A DNA stretch of 64,000 nt from Pilaira anomala (GCA_025716855.1 JAIXMQ010000035.1:1-64000); one strand, 5' to 3'; shown: positions 1-12,210, counted from the first letter of the stretch. Numbers and translations are program-made. The notes: generated from the letters alone by a model not told the origin.

Positions 1-10
1 ATAAATCTAG

Positions 11-1088
11 ATCACTCGTGAAGTTCTTGAAATCGCTGCTAAAGCTATTCGTGTTGGCATTACTACTGACGAAATTGGTAAAATAATATTGCATTTTTTT
101 TTCAGAAAATTCTGTTTTTCTAATTGAAATTTTAGATCGTATTGCCCATGAAGCTACTATTGAACGTAAAGCATACCCTTCTCCTTTAAATTACAATTAT
201 TTCCCCAAGTCTTGTTGCACGTAAGATTTTTAATTTATTCATATGACCAGTTATTTTATTTTTGTTTTTTTTTTACTGATCTTTCCTTATATTTAATTAC
301 ACAACGATAGATCTTTAAACGAAGGTAATTATTGATTTAAAAGTGTAATATAGACATGTATAACTAACGTTTAATATCAGTTATTTGTCATGGTATTCCT
401 GATCAACGTCCTTTGGTTGACGGCGATATCATCAATATTGATATCAGTTGTTTCTATAATGGTTTCCATGGTGATGCAAATGCTACGTTCTGTGTTGGCA
501 ATGTTGATGAAGCCGGTAAAAAATTAATTGAGGTCACTCGTGAATGTTTAGATAAAGCTATTGCTGCTGGTAAGTTACTTATAAGTATTTTATGAACTTA
601 TTTTTTGCTAATACAAAGTTTAGTCAAGCCTGGAATCAGATACCGTGATTTTGGTAAAATTATCGAAGAGCATGCTACCAAGAACGGTTTCTCCGTTGTT
701 CGTACTTTCTGTGGCCACGGTATTAATCAATTATTCCATTGTGCCCCTAATGTTCCTCATTATGCCAGTAAGTTATATTTATCTAATTATCCAAACAAGT
801 TTTAACTCATAATTATTTTTGTTCAGACAACAAAGCTATTGGTGTTGTTAAACCAGGTCATATTTTCACAATTGAACCTATGATTTGTGAAGGTGTTCAT
901 CAAGAACTTATGTGGTAAGTTTTTTTTTTTTTTTTTTTGACAATGCAGAATATGTTGATATTGATTTAACTAACTTGTTATACTTTAGGCCTGATGGCTG
1001 GACTGCTACCACCAAGGATGGTAAACGTTCTGCTCAATTCGAACACACTCTTCTTGTCACTGAAACTGGTGTAGAAATTTTAACATAA
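11..1088 (+). CDS. MAP1: Methionine aminopeptidase 1 (3' part)
   Basis: Removes initiator methionine from nascent cytosolic proteins; a metal-dependent pitta-bread peptidase. The window begins in an intron (acceptor TAG at 8-10). Exons read 11..77, 136..220, a 14-nt microexon 311..324, 381..569, 624..767, 827..914 and 989..1088. The spliced product carries the family hallmarks: [15 protein letters not shown], the metal ligands in [19 protein letters not shown], the ligand histidine in CGHGIN, the glutamate in IEPMI, and a C-terminal EHTLLVT. The N-terminal zinc-finger part would lie upstream, outside the window. The 14-nt exon is required to restore the conserved CCTSLNEVICHG stretch. The gene converges on the PROPPIN gene with about 110 bp between stops. 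Confidence 0.95.
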
Positions 1089-1198
1089 ATTTTTTTCTCT
1101 ATTTTTTTTTCTTACAAAATACATAAAACTAGATATTGTAATTTTATTTATATTCTGCATGAATCACTTTTTTTTTAAATATATTAATTTAAAAAGAC

Positions 1199-2704
1199 CT
1201 AATCTTTCAAAAATCTTTCAAATGATTCTCTTGTGCACTCCCCGCCTTTTCTAGGATCAAAGTAATACTTGTAACAAGTCCCATCCGCGCAAATAGCTGA
1301 AGATAAAACGAAAATAAGAATATGATTTACTATTTTTCTTTTAGTTAAACACTAACCTATAATTGAGTTTTTTTGTTCTCCAAAAGCGACTAGACATCGA
1401 CTTTCAGTAGGTATTTTTGCATTTGCAAAGCTCCATTCTGAACTGAAATATTTGGGTAAAAGATCCTTCATAAAACTAAGAGCACTTCCACGGTTTCCTG
1501 AGGTAGTTAAGCCATAATTTGATGGAGATTGAGTTGGATAAGTTATGACTTCACCATAAGTTGGTCCACGAGGTTTATGATCCATGTGAGTGACAACAGA
1601 CGGATCTAAATTAAAAATATGAATTGTACCTTTATCAGAAGAAACACAAAGTCTAGTAGATTCTTGATTGAATGCAATTGCATATATCTCGGCTCTATCT
1701 ACACCACGTCTTAATTCATGTAATAAAGCTCCTGTAGCGGTATTATAAACTCGAATTAAAGTTCCTTTATCGCTTGTAGTAGCACACCTAGAACCATCCT
1801 GATTCAGAGATAGGCAACTTAATTTGCCGGTATGTGCAGGAATGATACTAACATTGATAGATCTACGTGTATTACCATTAACATTATTACCATTCGTGTG
1901 ATTATTAATGTTGCTTAATGTAGTTGCAGAATTAGATGAATCAGAAGTTAATAAAGGTGGTAATGATGGTGAACCGTTATGGTCTGATTCACCGACAGAT
2001 ATATAATAACCAAGTGAGTTTAAATCAATAATTTGCAGTTGTCCTTTTTGTCTGCCAGGAATAATTAATATTGCATGATTTGGTGATGTAGATACTGCCG
2101 CAAGGCCTATGACAATAAATTTAACATTAGTACAAACAGGTATTATGACTTAAAGTATATACCTTTTTCGTTGTCACATGTTTCAAATGTATGTAATAAT
2201 TGTGGAGGCAAACTAAAGTGATAAACAAAGACCTTATTTTGAAGAACAACTGTTAATCTAGCGTAATAGTTAGTGGGGAATTTAATAAAATCGATTTTAT
2301 ATCATTACCTATCTTTTCTAAGCTTGACATTTTTAACTTCGCTTTTATATTCTAATTCAAGTACGGGTTTTGCTTTAATACTATCATAAATGATCACTTT
2401 ATTTGGTGGATATCTTGGATTTCTTCCTCCACCAACAAGAGCAAGATAGTTTGTGCGGTATAGCATCTCAACTAGTCCAATACCACCATCGTCTGATTCT
2501 ATCGTATAGAGTTTATCGTTAGGGTTCATTTTAAAACAGTTTAATCTCGTTACCATTCTTTGCTTGGTTGATTAACGGGTGGCAATTATAAACTCGGAAT
2601 CCAGTATCAAGTCCTATAGCAAAACACCCGTAATCTTGATTGAATCCTGCGTAAAGTAAACCTGGCGCATCGTTAATTCCAGGCGATGTTCTTAATAAAT
2701 TCAT
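1199..2704 (-). CDS. PROPPIN WD-repeat protein, WIPI3/WDR45B type
   Basis: Seven-bladed beta-propeller that binds PI3P/PI(3,5)P2 and acts in autophagy or vacuole traffic. Exons on the minus strand are 2554..2704, 2309..2498, 2163..2257, 1357..2106 and 1199..1296 (428 codons with stop). The start MNLLRTSPG with [17 protein letters not shown] is typical of WIPI3. The lipid-binding loop reads ELRRGVD; LRRG in place of FRRG places it with WIPI3/WIPI4 rather than Atg18. NYLALVGGG and [12 protein letters not shown] are also conserved. Blade 5-6 holds a low-complexity Asn/Ser insertion (about 1850-1980). The 55-nt first intron (2499..2553) contains in-frame stops and must be removed to join [10 protein letters not shown] to SDDGGIG. 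Hsv2 is the nearest yeast name, but orthology is not proved. Confidence 0.92.
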
Positions 2705-3139
2705 TTCTTTTAAAGCAACGTAGTGTTTAACAATAAGAGAAAAGAGGAATAAAAATTAAAAAGAGAGAGTATCAGTTAAGAGTGCCATTCCAAAAATGGA
2801 AATGAAGTTTTCTCACTGTCCTGCCGCCTCCTTATTAACAATAGTATCGAGTAAAAGTCAACTTGAGTAGATCAAGTTAATAAGCTTAATTATGTGCATA
2901 AGACTTAGTAAATAAGATAGAGGTAAATAAAAGGTATGTCATGTTAATGTGTTACACAGTAATACCTATAACAATAGATCGATCATATATGTCATAGGAA
3001 ACAATAAAGTATGTATGCGTCAAAAAGATATGGGTGTCCGATTTTTATTAATTTTTGGGAATGTTATGTACGAAAAAATATGATGACAGTAGTAAAATAG
3101 ACATGAGATGAATTAGTGATTTTCGTTATTATTTTTTTT
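2705..3139. other. Intergenic space between two minus-strand genes
   Basis: This 435-bp stretch is the promoter side of the PROPPIN gene and the 3' flank of the Ofd1/Tpa1 gene. It is AT-rich; I see no ORF, RNA gene or repeat that I can support. Confidence 0.6.
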
Positions 3140-4819
3140 TTAGCATGCTGTTTCTGTTTCTTCTGGTAAATCGTATTCAAAAGCAACATCCCAACGTGCA
3201 CCTGGAGATCTTGCACTAACGTATTTGACAAAGCGCATAACACCTTCGTCCTTCAAGACAATCAAAAGCTCATTCGTTCCTGCTGGCATAGTCAAAAGAG
3301 CGCCATCGTCATCAAATGAGCGATAAGTAGCTGGATCATCATCGCCTTCATGAGCAGCCATATAACACTCATAACCACCGTATTCACAAGATTCCCATTT
3401 CTCTGCATCTTTTTCAGTGGGCGTAGTAGCTAAGCATAAAGTAACATCCAAAATGGCTTGACCACGGCTATTGGCAGTAGCTAATGTAAAATCATGGCCT
3501 GGCCTGAATCGGCGTGCTTCACCTCGATAACCAGTAGGAAGTAATTGCGAAACAACTGCCAGCCAATGACGGAAAGCATCGCTTTCAAAATGCTGGCGTA
3601 ACTGAGCAAAAAAAATAGATGATGCTTCATCTGAACTAGGTTTATCTGATAATTTAAGAAAACGCTGGGATACTGGAGAACCTTGAACAAACCAATCACC
3701 ACGAACACCTGTACCATGAGGAGACATAACAGCCTCAGTAAAACGGTCTTGGTCATCAGCCTTCAAAGTAGCTACTTTAATCTTCTTATAGAAATCCTCA
3801 TTTAAAATTTGCTTCAACTGAATAGCAGATTCATCAAGAAATTTTTCAGTCATTTTAGATAGGTATTCAGTATTGAGATATATAGGGTTCATCCAAGAAG
3901 AAAGATATGCTATATCTTTTTCAGATAGACTTTCAGTAGCTGACTCTTCTAATTTAGTTTGGTAACGACTATAATTCTCTTTGGTATCGATTTCAGCTTC
4001 AATTTGTTGAAGAGAAGATCGACTATCACTCTTTTCGGCATCTTTTTTATAGCCAATTTCACTCTCTTGAGGGAAATGAAACCAGCCTTGGATAGAGAGA
4101 CGAGGTTTATTTTCAACTACTACTTCTTCAACAGAATGGAAAGAGTAACCAGGTAAGACAGTAAACATGGCAAACTGATTCCATTGAGGGGGGACGGTTA
4201 CAGTAGGCTCATTGGCCGGTGTATCACGTTCAACGACTGGATACAGTTCAAGAGCACCACCAAATTTAGGATCCCAATATTCATCTGGATCACCAGGCAT
4301 ATATAAGATGAAAGAAACTCGACGGGTACCAATCACATCGTCATGGTTTAATAGATGACAGCCTTCAGTATAAGTGTTAACACTCATATCCATAGTGGCG
4401 GCGGATAGAGGCCCACAACCAATCACTTCAGAAACAAATTCACGAAATTCTTTAGAGTAAATAGCGTTACGAAGTTCAAACAAAGAAGAAAGCTTGTTAC
4501 GTTCTTCATTGTTTAGGCCATCCATGTTAGCAAGATCCCCAGTTTGATTTACCTTGTAAATATCAGTTTCTTTGCTGGTAAAATTAAGATTAGCATAGAT
4601 TTCTTTTTGAACACGTCTTAAGAGATCATCATTGATTAGTTTGGAAATTTTGCAATGTGGATAAGGCTTTGATGCTTGAACTGTCTTTTGAATTGCTTCA
4701 CGAGATTCTTTAGTAAAGAGCCCAGGATAGAATTTATCTTGTACTGGTGAATCGAGTTTGATACGTTTCACGTTATGCTGACAAGGTCTCTCGCTGACAA
4801 TGGTAGTGGATGGAGACAT
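3140..4819 (-). CDS. Prolyl 3,4-dihydroxylase, Ofd1/Tpa1/OGFOD1 family
   Basis: Fe(II)/2-oxoglutarate dioxygenase that hydroxylates a proline of ribosomal protein uS12; in fungi it links to translation termination or to oxygen-dependent Sre1 control. It is a single exon of 559 codons. The N-terminal catalytic double-stranded beta-helix has the iron ligands in GCHLLNHDDVIG (His-X-Asp) and the distal His in LPGYSFHSVEEV, followed by the 2-oxoglutarate-binding Arg in RLSIQGWFHFP. A degenerate C-terminal helix domain follows (GYRGEARRFRPGHDFTL), the family's two-domain layout. The frame stays open for 42 codons upstream to 4945, but those residues (poly-Phe, Leu/Ser-rich) look like translated leader; I chose the ATG at 4819 giving MSPSTTIVSERPC. 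Confidence 0.93.
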   Translation of the reverse strand: MSPSTTIVSERPCQHNVKRIKLDSPVQDKFYPGLFTKESREAIQKTVQASKPYPHCKISKLINDDLLRRVQKEIYANLNFTSKETDIYKVNQTGDLANMDGLNNEERNKLSSLFELRNAIYSKEFREFVSEVIGCGPLSAATMDMSVNTYTEGCHLLNHDDVIGTRRVSFILYMPGDPDEYWDPKFGGALELYPVVERDTPANEPTVTVPPQWNQFAMFTVLPGYSFHSVEEVVVENKPRLSIQGWFHFPQESEIGYKKDAEKSDSRSSLQQIEAEIDTKENYSRYQTKLEESATESLSEKDIAYLSSWMNPIYLNTEYLSKMTEKFLDESAIQLKQILNEDFYKKIKVATLKADDQDRFTEAVMSPHGTGVRGDWFVQGSPVSQRFLKLSDKPSSDEASSIFFAQLRQHFESDAFRHWLAVVSQLLPTGYRGEARRFRPGHDFTLATANSRGQAILDVTLCLATTPTEKDAEKWESCEYGGYECYMAAHEGDDDPATYRSFDDDGALLTMPAGTNELLIVLKDEGVMRFVKYVSARSPGARWDVAFEYDLPEETETAC

Positions 4820-5592
4820 TTTATTTAGAGAGTGGAATAAAAAAAAAAAGAGAGAGAGAGAAAGATCGAAGAAATTTTGACAAGAAATAAATAAACAAAT
4901 ATTTAAAATCATACGATTTTTATTGTTTTCTGACGTCTGGAACAAGTCCTGCGGTCGGTCAAAGACGAGAAGTTTATTTTTTTTTCATGAAGAGTAAACT
5001 TGCAAAAATGTAAGTATACTTTCTAAAGCTTGTATCTCTTTGTTAATTCAGTATCTTTTATATAAAATTTATTTTCCTTTTATTTTGTTTAAGAAATAAT
5101 ATAATTTTCTTTTTGTAACACTCTGAAGTTTTCACTATCAAGGTTGAAAGAGCGACATCTCGGTAAAAATATAGTTTTTGATAGGTTTCTCTAAAATTGA
5201 TAATAGCAAAAATTGAGAATGTATGGAATATAATATGATTAAAAATAAATATTGAATTGAATGAATATCTTCCCTAAATTAGATTTTTTTTTTTCAAGTT
5301 AAAAAAAGATACATACAAATGCACTGCTCGAACAAAAATAAAGAAGAAGAAAATAACAGCCTTTCTGACATACACAATAGCTTAATGACAGTACAGCTTC
5401 CATGCTCGAAGCCAAAAATCGTTAACATTCATATTTTGCATGAATTATCTACTGTACCCTCCCACTATCAAAAAATGATGCTTTTTTTTTTTGTTTGAAG
5501 TTAAATAAGATGTGACTTGGACAACACTAAAGAGGAAAACTCCGGATAATGAACTAAACAGTTTCTTTTTTCTTAAACAATCTCTCTATACG
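4820..5592. promoter_or_regulatory. Shared upstream region of divergent genes
   Basis: A 773-bp head-to-head space between the Ofd1/Tpa1 gene (left) and the REX1-B gene (right). It has AG-rich and T-rich runs near both starts (for example 4836-4862 and 5481-5493). No gene, RNA or specific operator was recognised. Confidence 0.4.
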
Positions 5593-6224
5593 ATGACCGA
5601 AGAAAATAAAAACGAGCTAACAAAGAATGAGCTTTTAGCGGAGCAGCTTCAGAAGTTATTAAAAGCACAAAGTACCCGTATGGAATTATATTCTGAGTTC
5701 GATATGTAAGTTATAACAAGGGCAAAAAAATATAACTTCTAAAATAATTTATTAGAGCTTTTAAGGATTACTTGCAAGGAAAGTGTCCTGCTGATCAATA
5801 CCATTCCATTTGTAAGATTGTAACGGAAGGGTTCCAAGACGTTTCTCAAGAGATTCAAACGATAGAAAAAGAAATGTCAGATACGGTTATTGCAGGTATT
5901 ATTCGCGCTTTACAACAAGGAGAAAAGGAAAGATTAGAAAAGGTATGGTGGTAAAGTTAGTCAAAAAGGTGGCATCATAAAATTAATCATGGGGTTATTA
6001 GACTGTCAAAATTCAAATTTTGACTATTCAAGCAAAAGAATCCGAAAAAGATTATGATGGAACAATTAAAGAGCTTCAAGACAGGTAAAAGTAAAAGGGT
6101 TGAAAAGACAACACATCTTCTAATATATGCGTCCATTAGTCTTCAAATCATCAATGAAAAGAATCAAGAAATATGGGATGAGCTTCGCGAAGAAATGCAT
6201 GGTGTATCTTCCCTTGTTTGTTAA
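5593..6224 (+). CDS. REX1-B domain protein (REX1BD-like)
   Basis: Four exons (5593..5705, 5756..5942, 6002..6084, 6140..6224) give 155 residues. The pattern FKDYLQGKCPADQYHSICK, then VTEGFQDVSQEIQTIE, then a helix with LQQGEKERLEKTVKIQIL, matches the small coiled-coil family DNA repair REX1-B, known from Chlamydomonas REX1 and human REX1BD. Biochemical function is not established; the Chlamydomonas locus was linked to DNA repair. The intron phases agree and the frame is continuous after splicing. I chose the ATG at 5593 (MTEENKNEL) because the upstream open frame contains poly-Phe from a T-run. The gene converges on Tim8. Confidence 0.82.
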
Positions 6225-6324
6225 ATAACAACAACAATAATAATAATAAAATAAATTTATAACTTTTTTATTCGGGAAGTAAAATATCTATATAATGTAC
6301 ATATCGTTTTTTTTTTGTTGCTTT

Positions 6325-6705
6325 TTACATGCCACTTGATCTCATATCTTCCAAACGCTTAACGATGAATAAACTGGTATCTAAAAATCTGTCGACACAA
6401 TTGGCAAGACAGGCTTCTTCGGAACGATCCAATTTGTTGTTAACCTTGGAAACACATTTATCCTGTATACTAAAAGTTTAAGTCAAGTAAAAAAAAAAAA
6501 AAAAATATGATAAAAAACTTACCCAACAGGTATCAGTCAAGTTATGGACGACTTCTTGAACTCTAGCCTTTGCTTGTTCACCTTCGAGGAACTATAATAT
6601 AACTTTTTAGTCATAAGATAAATTAACATAGTTTTGATTGTTTTTTTTTTTTTTTACCTGAGCGAGTTCACGTTGATCGTTTTCACTAAATTGAGGTTGA
6701 GACAT
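6325..6705 (-). CDS. TIM8: Mitochondrial small Tim chaperone Tim8
   Basis: Intermembrane-space chaperone that, with Tim13, carries hydrophobic precursors to the TIM22 or SAM machinery. Exons are 6658..6705, 6523..6591 and 6325..6462 (87 residues). Twin CX3C motifs are visible: CWDKC and CLANC, 14 residues apart. The preceding VVHNLTDTCWDKCV and following VDRFLDTSLFIVKRLE are Tim8 rather than Tim9/10/13 in character. The small size is the usual family length. It shares a ~300-bp divergent promoter with the thioesterase gene to its right. Confidence 0.93.
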
Positions 6706-7011
6706 TTTTATTTTTTTGTTTCGAAGAAAGAAAAAGAGAAGAGTATTCAAGATGATAGATGGACCCAAGTTTTTTAGTCTTTTTGGCACTTAAACTGTGA
6801 CTGGGTTTGCGGATTTTTTTTTCTTTACTTTTCCATAGCAACAGATGATAAATAGCGACTACACTTCTTTTTAAAAGAAAAAAGTTCGAATGCTAATAAC
6901 AACTGTGTAACTATTCTTAGTCACCAGTTTTCACACTTTTTAGATATATTTCCCCCAAAACTATTTTTTAAATAAATTTTTCCTCTTTCTTTTCCTTTAT
7001 AAAATAAAAAC

Positions 7012-7535
7012 ATGAAAACTACTCAAGAAGTTGCAGAAAGATACCCTAAAATATTAGAGACTGTAGATTATTTTAATAGAGAGGAATCATTCGCCTTTTG
7101 GGAAGGAAATGTTTCTGGCCTAAGTATTGTAGAAGCAGCACCTGATGTATTAACTTGGGAGTTTAAAGTGGAGGAAAAACACTGTAACCAGTAAAGTATT
7201 ATATATATTTTACGTTTATTTTATGCAAAATGATAGTAATTAAATACAGGCTCGGAAATCTTCACGGTGGTTGCGTAGCAACATTGATCGATATTTGTAG
7301 TAGTTTTGCTATTATAGTGAGTACTGGAGCACCATGGAAATTGGTTGGTATCTCTACAGATCTTTCAATTACTTACTTGCGTGGTGTAGCTGAAGGAGAC
7401 ACTATCCGTATCGTCTGTGATGTTCAAAGAGTCGGTCGAACTTTGGCCAATATGTTTACAAAAATTTACGATAGTCAGAATCGCATATGTTATTCTGGCT
7501 CTCATACAAAGTTCAACATTGATTCAAAACTTTAA
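7012..7535 (+). CDS. Hotdog-fold acyl-CoA thioesterase (ACOT13/PaaI-like)
   Basis: Two exons (7012..7190, 7250..7535) give 154 residues. The signature LGNLHGGCVATLIDICSS is the HGG-X-catalytic Asp helix of the 4HBT/ACOT13 subfamily. STDLSITYLRGVAEGD and the following strands complete the hotdog fold. It should hydrolyse medium- or long-chain acyl-CoA; substrate cannot be read from sequence. No targeting peptide is obvious. It is divergently transcribed from Tim8. Confidence 0.88.
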
Positions 7536-7668
7536 AAAATAAATTAATTACAATTGGTTTTGTGTTTAAAGCATGTGACGGTTCATTTGCTTCTAAAACT
7601 TTCATTTAAAAAAGACTAACAGAAAAAATAATCGAGGGGATAAAAAAGACTTTTTTTTTCTTACTAAT

Positions 7669-8052
7669 ATGGCTTCTTTTTACGACGAAGTAAGATATCC
7701 TCGTTTATTGATATGTTTTGATTAGTTAAACTGAACTATTTTTTTTTAAAAAATGAACTATATAGGTTGAAATTGAAGACTTTGAGTTTGACGAGGATGA
7801 AGGTCGTTATACCTATCCTTGTCCTTGTGGAGACAAGTTTGAGATTTACCTGGTAAGTCAATGTTGACTTTATTACGATTGAGTAAAAAAGTATACTGAA
7901 TTAGTATTTAGGACGATTTAAGAGATGGTGACGACGTTGCTCGCTGTCCTTCCTGTTCTTTAATTATTAGAGTTGTTTATGATCCTGATGACTTTGCTGA
8001 CGAAGAAGACGAAGAAACAACGTTTGAAATTAATCAGGCTATATTAGTTTAA
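7669..8052 (+). CDS. DPH3: Diphthamide biosynthesis protein 3 (Kti11), CSL zinc finger
   Basis: Electron donor for Dph1-Dph2 in the first step of diphthamide synthesis on eEF2, and Elongator-linked in yeast. Three exons (7669..7689, 7766..7852, 7912..8052) encode 82 residues. The CSL zinc-site cysteines are in YPCPCGDKF and [12 protein letters not shown], and [14 protein letters not shown] is near-invariant in the family. The first coding exon is only 21 nt. It converges on the BAP31-like gene. Confidence 0.95.
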
Positions 8053-8173
8053 TAATTAATAATATTCTACTTGTAAATACACATATATAACAACAACATA
8101 TTCCTAATAATAATAATAAAAAAAGAACTTGAATTCTCGGTTTGGCCCGAAAAAAAAAGGTACACATTTGATT

Positions 8174-9235
8174 TTATTTCTTTTCTGTAGGAAGTAAATT
8201 TTGTTGAATAGAAAGTTTATGATATTCTTCAGCTTCTTGTACAGTCTTTTGTTTAAGTGATTCAAATCCTTCTGTCTCTGTACGTAATTGGTCTACTTCC
8301 TTATTAAGTGCGTCAATTTGGGCTTTGAAATTATTTTCCATTTCAATTAAACGTTCTTGATCTTTACTGGAAGATTTATGCTCTTCTCTGGCATATTCTA
8401 ATGCTTCATCATGCTTTAACATAGTAATGATCAAGGTACTAGTACGTTCAAGAATACTAAAAAAAAAAAATAACAAATTAATATTTTTAATGTTCAAATA
8501 TCTATATAAAATTAAAAGTTTTTTTTTTTTTTTTTTTTTTTACAGTGATAAGAATAAAGTGAATCCAGTCAAGTATAAATTTCTTTGAGCATAAAACTTG
8601 TTTGCTTTTTGACTTGCTTCATAACCATAATCATGGAATTGACTCTTTTCCTCGGTATTTTCTTGATCAAGACGTTGTAAACGGTTGACAGCATCTATTT
8701 TTTTTAGAAAAAATAAAATAATATAGTATGATTAATTTTCATATGTACTCTTTTTACTTTCCTATTATGTCATTATTACCGATGAATAATAAAAAGATAA
8801 AACTAGAAATACATGATAAACATTAATATTAATATTGTTATTATATATACATATATATATATATGTTTTTTTTTTTTTTTTACCCGAATACAAACTTCAA
8901 GATGCTAATAGCTTGTAAAACCTATCGAGTAATAGTTAATATTTTGATAAAATCATTATAAAATTTACATAAATTTACAAGAGGTGAACCAGAAATAAAC
9001 TTGAATACAACTCTACGCCAACGCGTGGGGAGAGGTACCTTAAAGAAAAAAAGTTAGGAACACGAAAGAAGATTATGACAACAACAAGAAAACTTACAAC
9101 AAGGATGCCAAAGGCAACCATCTAAAATACAAATAAAAAGTTGTTAGTCCTGTTATAAACTCTTTTTTAACAAAAAGAAACAAAACTTACTTCAATGACT
9201 AGAATAACAAAAACAGCTGTATAATAAATGGTCAT
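8174..9235 (-). CDS. BAP31/BAP29-like ER membrane protein (Yet family)
   Basis: Seven small exons (9191..9235, 9098..9121, 8979..9038, 8884..8921, a 23-nt microexon 8780..8802, 8544..8694, 8174..8456) give 207 residues. Three hydrophobic segments open the protein: the N-terminal TIYYTAVFVILVIEV, one around FVFGFIFLLFIDAVNRL, and one around YLTGFTLFLSLILERT. A cytosolic coiled coil rich in Glu/Lys follows (from about residue 120) and ends NLLPTEKK, a KKXX-like ER retrieval tail ending in lysines. RAQRN-like FYAQRNLYLTGF is the best family signature. Members act as ER cargo or export chaperones. The microexon restores both frame and the second membrane segment. Confidence 0.88.
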
Positions 9236-9439
9236 TTTTTTTTTTTTTTTTTTACAAAATAAAAAGTTTAAGAAAGTAAAAGAAGTTTTTTTCTTTTTTA
9301 TTTTATTTCTAACACGAAATATGTAGTACGTTATGGTAATTCTTTCTCTCTTCAAAAGTCACAATCGAAATGTTTTTTTTTTTTTACTGCTACAATGATC
9401 TAAATTATTTTATTTCGCTTATACTTTGTATATATTTTT

Positions 9440-10678
9440 TTACATATCATCATCAGAAGCAGCGACGGCATCACCTTCATCTTCGTCACCACTAACAAGT
9501 TCATTTTCCTTTTCAGCTTGAGCTAACAAGGCAGCAAAATCACGATCATCAGAGTCAGAGACCAACTTAGCTTCCTTTTCAACCTTAAATTTAGTCCAAG
9601 AAAACTTATCCAAAGTTGTCTTTATTGCCTCAATACTCTTTTCAATAACTTCGAAACCGAGCTTCTTATCCAAAGAATCAACAGTGACAACATAGAAAGG
9701 TGCAGCCAAGTATGTGATCTTGATAGGAACTTCTTCAGAACCAACTGATTCACCTGCCTTTAAAGCACTCTTAATAGCATTAACACCATCAATACCAGTA
9801 CATCTCAAATCAAGTTCTAAACAGGTTTTATATATATATATATATATATATATCGTTAACTACACAATCTATACATATACATATATTTAACTTACGGGCA
9901 CGGATTTTGACGGGATGAGGTGTCATTCTACGCTTAATAATAGATAATAATTCTTTACGAACATCCTCAGAGAAAGTCATACCCTGGAAAACAGTATCAG
10001 CGTCACTATTTTTATGAGTATTATTGTTAGTTGGAAAATTAACAAAAAATTAAACCCATTTTATATATTTACACAATAGCCATTTTGAAAGCATCGTAAG
10101 CATGACCAAACTTTTTATACAATGGCCAACCAATGATTTCATACAACTCTTTAAGAGGCAAATCGTTCTTTTCAGCAACATGACGCAAAATAGAATGAAC
10201 AGCCTTTGACTTGTTGTATTTTTCTTCACATTTGATGATATCTTCAGGAGTAACACGACGCTTAGATAAATCAATATAACCTATATTAAAATAAAATGAG
10301 TTCTTACACGCGCGCGCCTTTTTTTTTTTTTTTTTTGTTCTCTGTATATAAGAATTTTTTTTTTTTACCCTTCTCTTCATCAACTCTGAGAACAACAACA
10401 ACTTCATCTCTACCAACACGAATCAACTTCTGAACTGAACGAATACGTCTTCTAGATAATTCAGAAAGTAAGATCATACCCTCTCTATCTCCGTATTCAA
10501 GCTATTAAAAATCCCATGTTGAAGTTAGTATACTAAAGAAAAAAAAAAGAAAAAAAAATCTTACAAGCTTAACATAAGCACCCATATCAGCAATTTGACG
10601 AACATTGACCATAACCACATCATCAACTTGTGGGAACTCTTGCTCGTACATTCTACATTGGAAACGGTCGTCAGCCAT
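9440..10678 (-). CDS. SUI2: Translation initiation factor eIF2 subunit alpha
   Basis: Regulatory subunit of the ternary complex that delivers initiator tRNA. Exons are 10565..10678, 10369..10501, 10073..10280, 9896..10005 and 9440..9816 (313 residues). An N-terminal S1 RNA-binding domain carries the target of eIF2-alpha kinases in [13 protein letters not shown]; the phospho-serine is residue 54 here, counting Met. [16 protein letters not shown] and [20 protein letters not shown] are near-invariant. The C-terminus is acidic ([16 protein letters not shown]), as in other fungi. Length is normal for the family. Confidence 0.97.
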
Positions 10679-12157
10679 TTTATATGATTTTAATCAGTAA
10701 AGTAAAAAGATTACAAAAACAAAAAATACGTAGAAAAATTTTTCTTTTTTACTAGAGAATGGTTTAAGTCCCCGCCGCTATAAAGATGTTGCCCAATCAA
10801 TGAAACTACCCAAAGCTTTTTAGTTACCTTACAAAGAGGTATATTTTGACATCTAGTATTAGGACCTTTTTAACCGATGTGATTTGGTATGTAAAAAAGC
10901 GCCTTAATAAATCAATAGCGCTAAATCATTCGGCTAGACCGATTCTAAAAGAAGAGAGAGTTGGAGTATATATGTTGACTTTTTAAAATTTGTTACCATA
11001 ACTTCTCTCTTTGTGTTACTAAATGATTACGTAGTGACAAAAAAAAGACATTTTGTATCTAGGGGCAACAAATTGAGAGAGGAGTTATTCTATCGTGTAA
11101 ATCAATTTATATTTTAAAGCATGATTAGATGTGTGAAATTATGGTCACAGTAAAAAAAAGAAGGTAAAGGATCACTAGATTGTGATACAAACAAATGAAC
11201 ACCATCTATACTCACTCTCTCCCTCTTTAATACATCAAACCTTTAACAGACAGGACTGGTTCATTCTATTCCACCAATAAAAAAACATGCCGCAATACTT
11301 TAATCAGAATTTATGCAATGACCGAAATACGAAATATGACAGAGAGAGAGAGAGAGAAAAAGATCGAATAATCGATATGTACTTCAAACAAAATATGTAT
11401 ATCAGATAATGATGTTGCAACTATGCTCCATTACTATCTTATAAATGAATCAGAGGTGTTATAGTCAAGTAATTTTATATGTAACTTGAATTGAAAAAAA
11501 AAAGAAAGTTGCGTGAGATATAAAAGAAAAGCGCCTGATATAGTAAAATGTTTTCCGTTGCTTGTTTTTACTTAAACTGGCATTGAACATATGAAGCACA
11601 CTTTTAATTGAATTGTTACTGTGATGAAGTAGTAAAATATTTGCTATTAATTAAATTTAAACAAAGCGTTTGATATTAGTTTGTACCGATATAATATTTA
11701 TATCCTTTTTTTTTTTCTGATTGACGATTTAGTTACAGTTAATAGTATGCCTTTCTGTTTTGGGGAAAATGTATCTACTGGAGACCCTCTTGTTAACAAA
11801 CAGTGTAACATTGATTTTCGTCAACAGCAGGCTTTATTTTAAAGCTGTTTGACTGATAAAGGAAATCAGAGGAGTTTATATTCATAACATTCAATACATT
11901 TGTTACCATAGGCAAAAAACAGGCGTAATCAAACCAAGATAAAATATGAATATGTTATATATATCTTTAAGCGAATAAAATCATATGATTCAATTCTAAT
12001 TGGCTTTCAAATAGTACTGTACTGTAATCATCTGATCGTCCCCCCCGGAGTGTTGTTCTTCCCGAGCAAAATAAGATCTACTATTGTGGTCACTCAGCGA
12101 GAGAGAACGATTTAAAAACGATTTTTTCTATTTTTTTCCCTTTTCCTTGTTCTTTTT

Positions 12158-12188
<31 letters not shown>

Positions 12189-12210
12189 ACACAAATAAAC
12201 AAATATTAAA
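10679..12210. other. Gene-poor stretch of about 1.5 kb
   Basis: AT-rich DNA with short AG runs (11340-11358) and a pyrimidine/CTT run (about 12120-12186). No convincing ORF, RNA gene or transposon was found. It contains the promoters of eIF2-alpha (left) and of the Gly/Tyr-rich gene (right). Confidence 0.5.

Noticed and set aside
2305..2556. Separate 83-codon gene inside the PROPPIN
   Set aside because: Its first 19 codons lie in a 55-nt intron with proper donor, branch and acceptor; removing it restores the WIPI sequence.
4820..4945. 42-codon N-terminal extension of the Ofd1/Tpa1 protein
   Set aside because: The extra residues are poly-Phe/Leu/Ser from a low-complexity leader; the downstream ATG at 4819 starts the conserved-type sequence.
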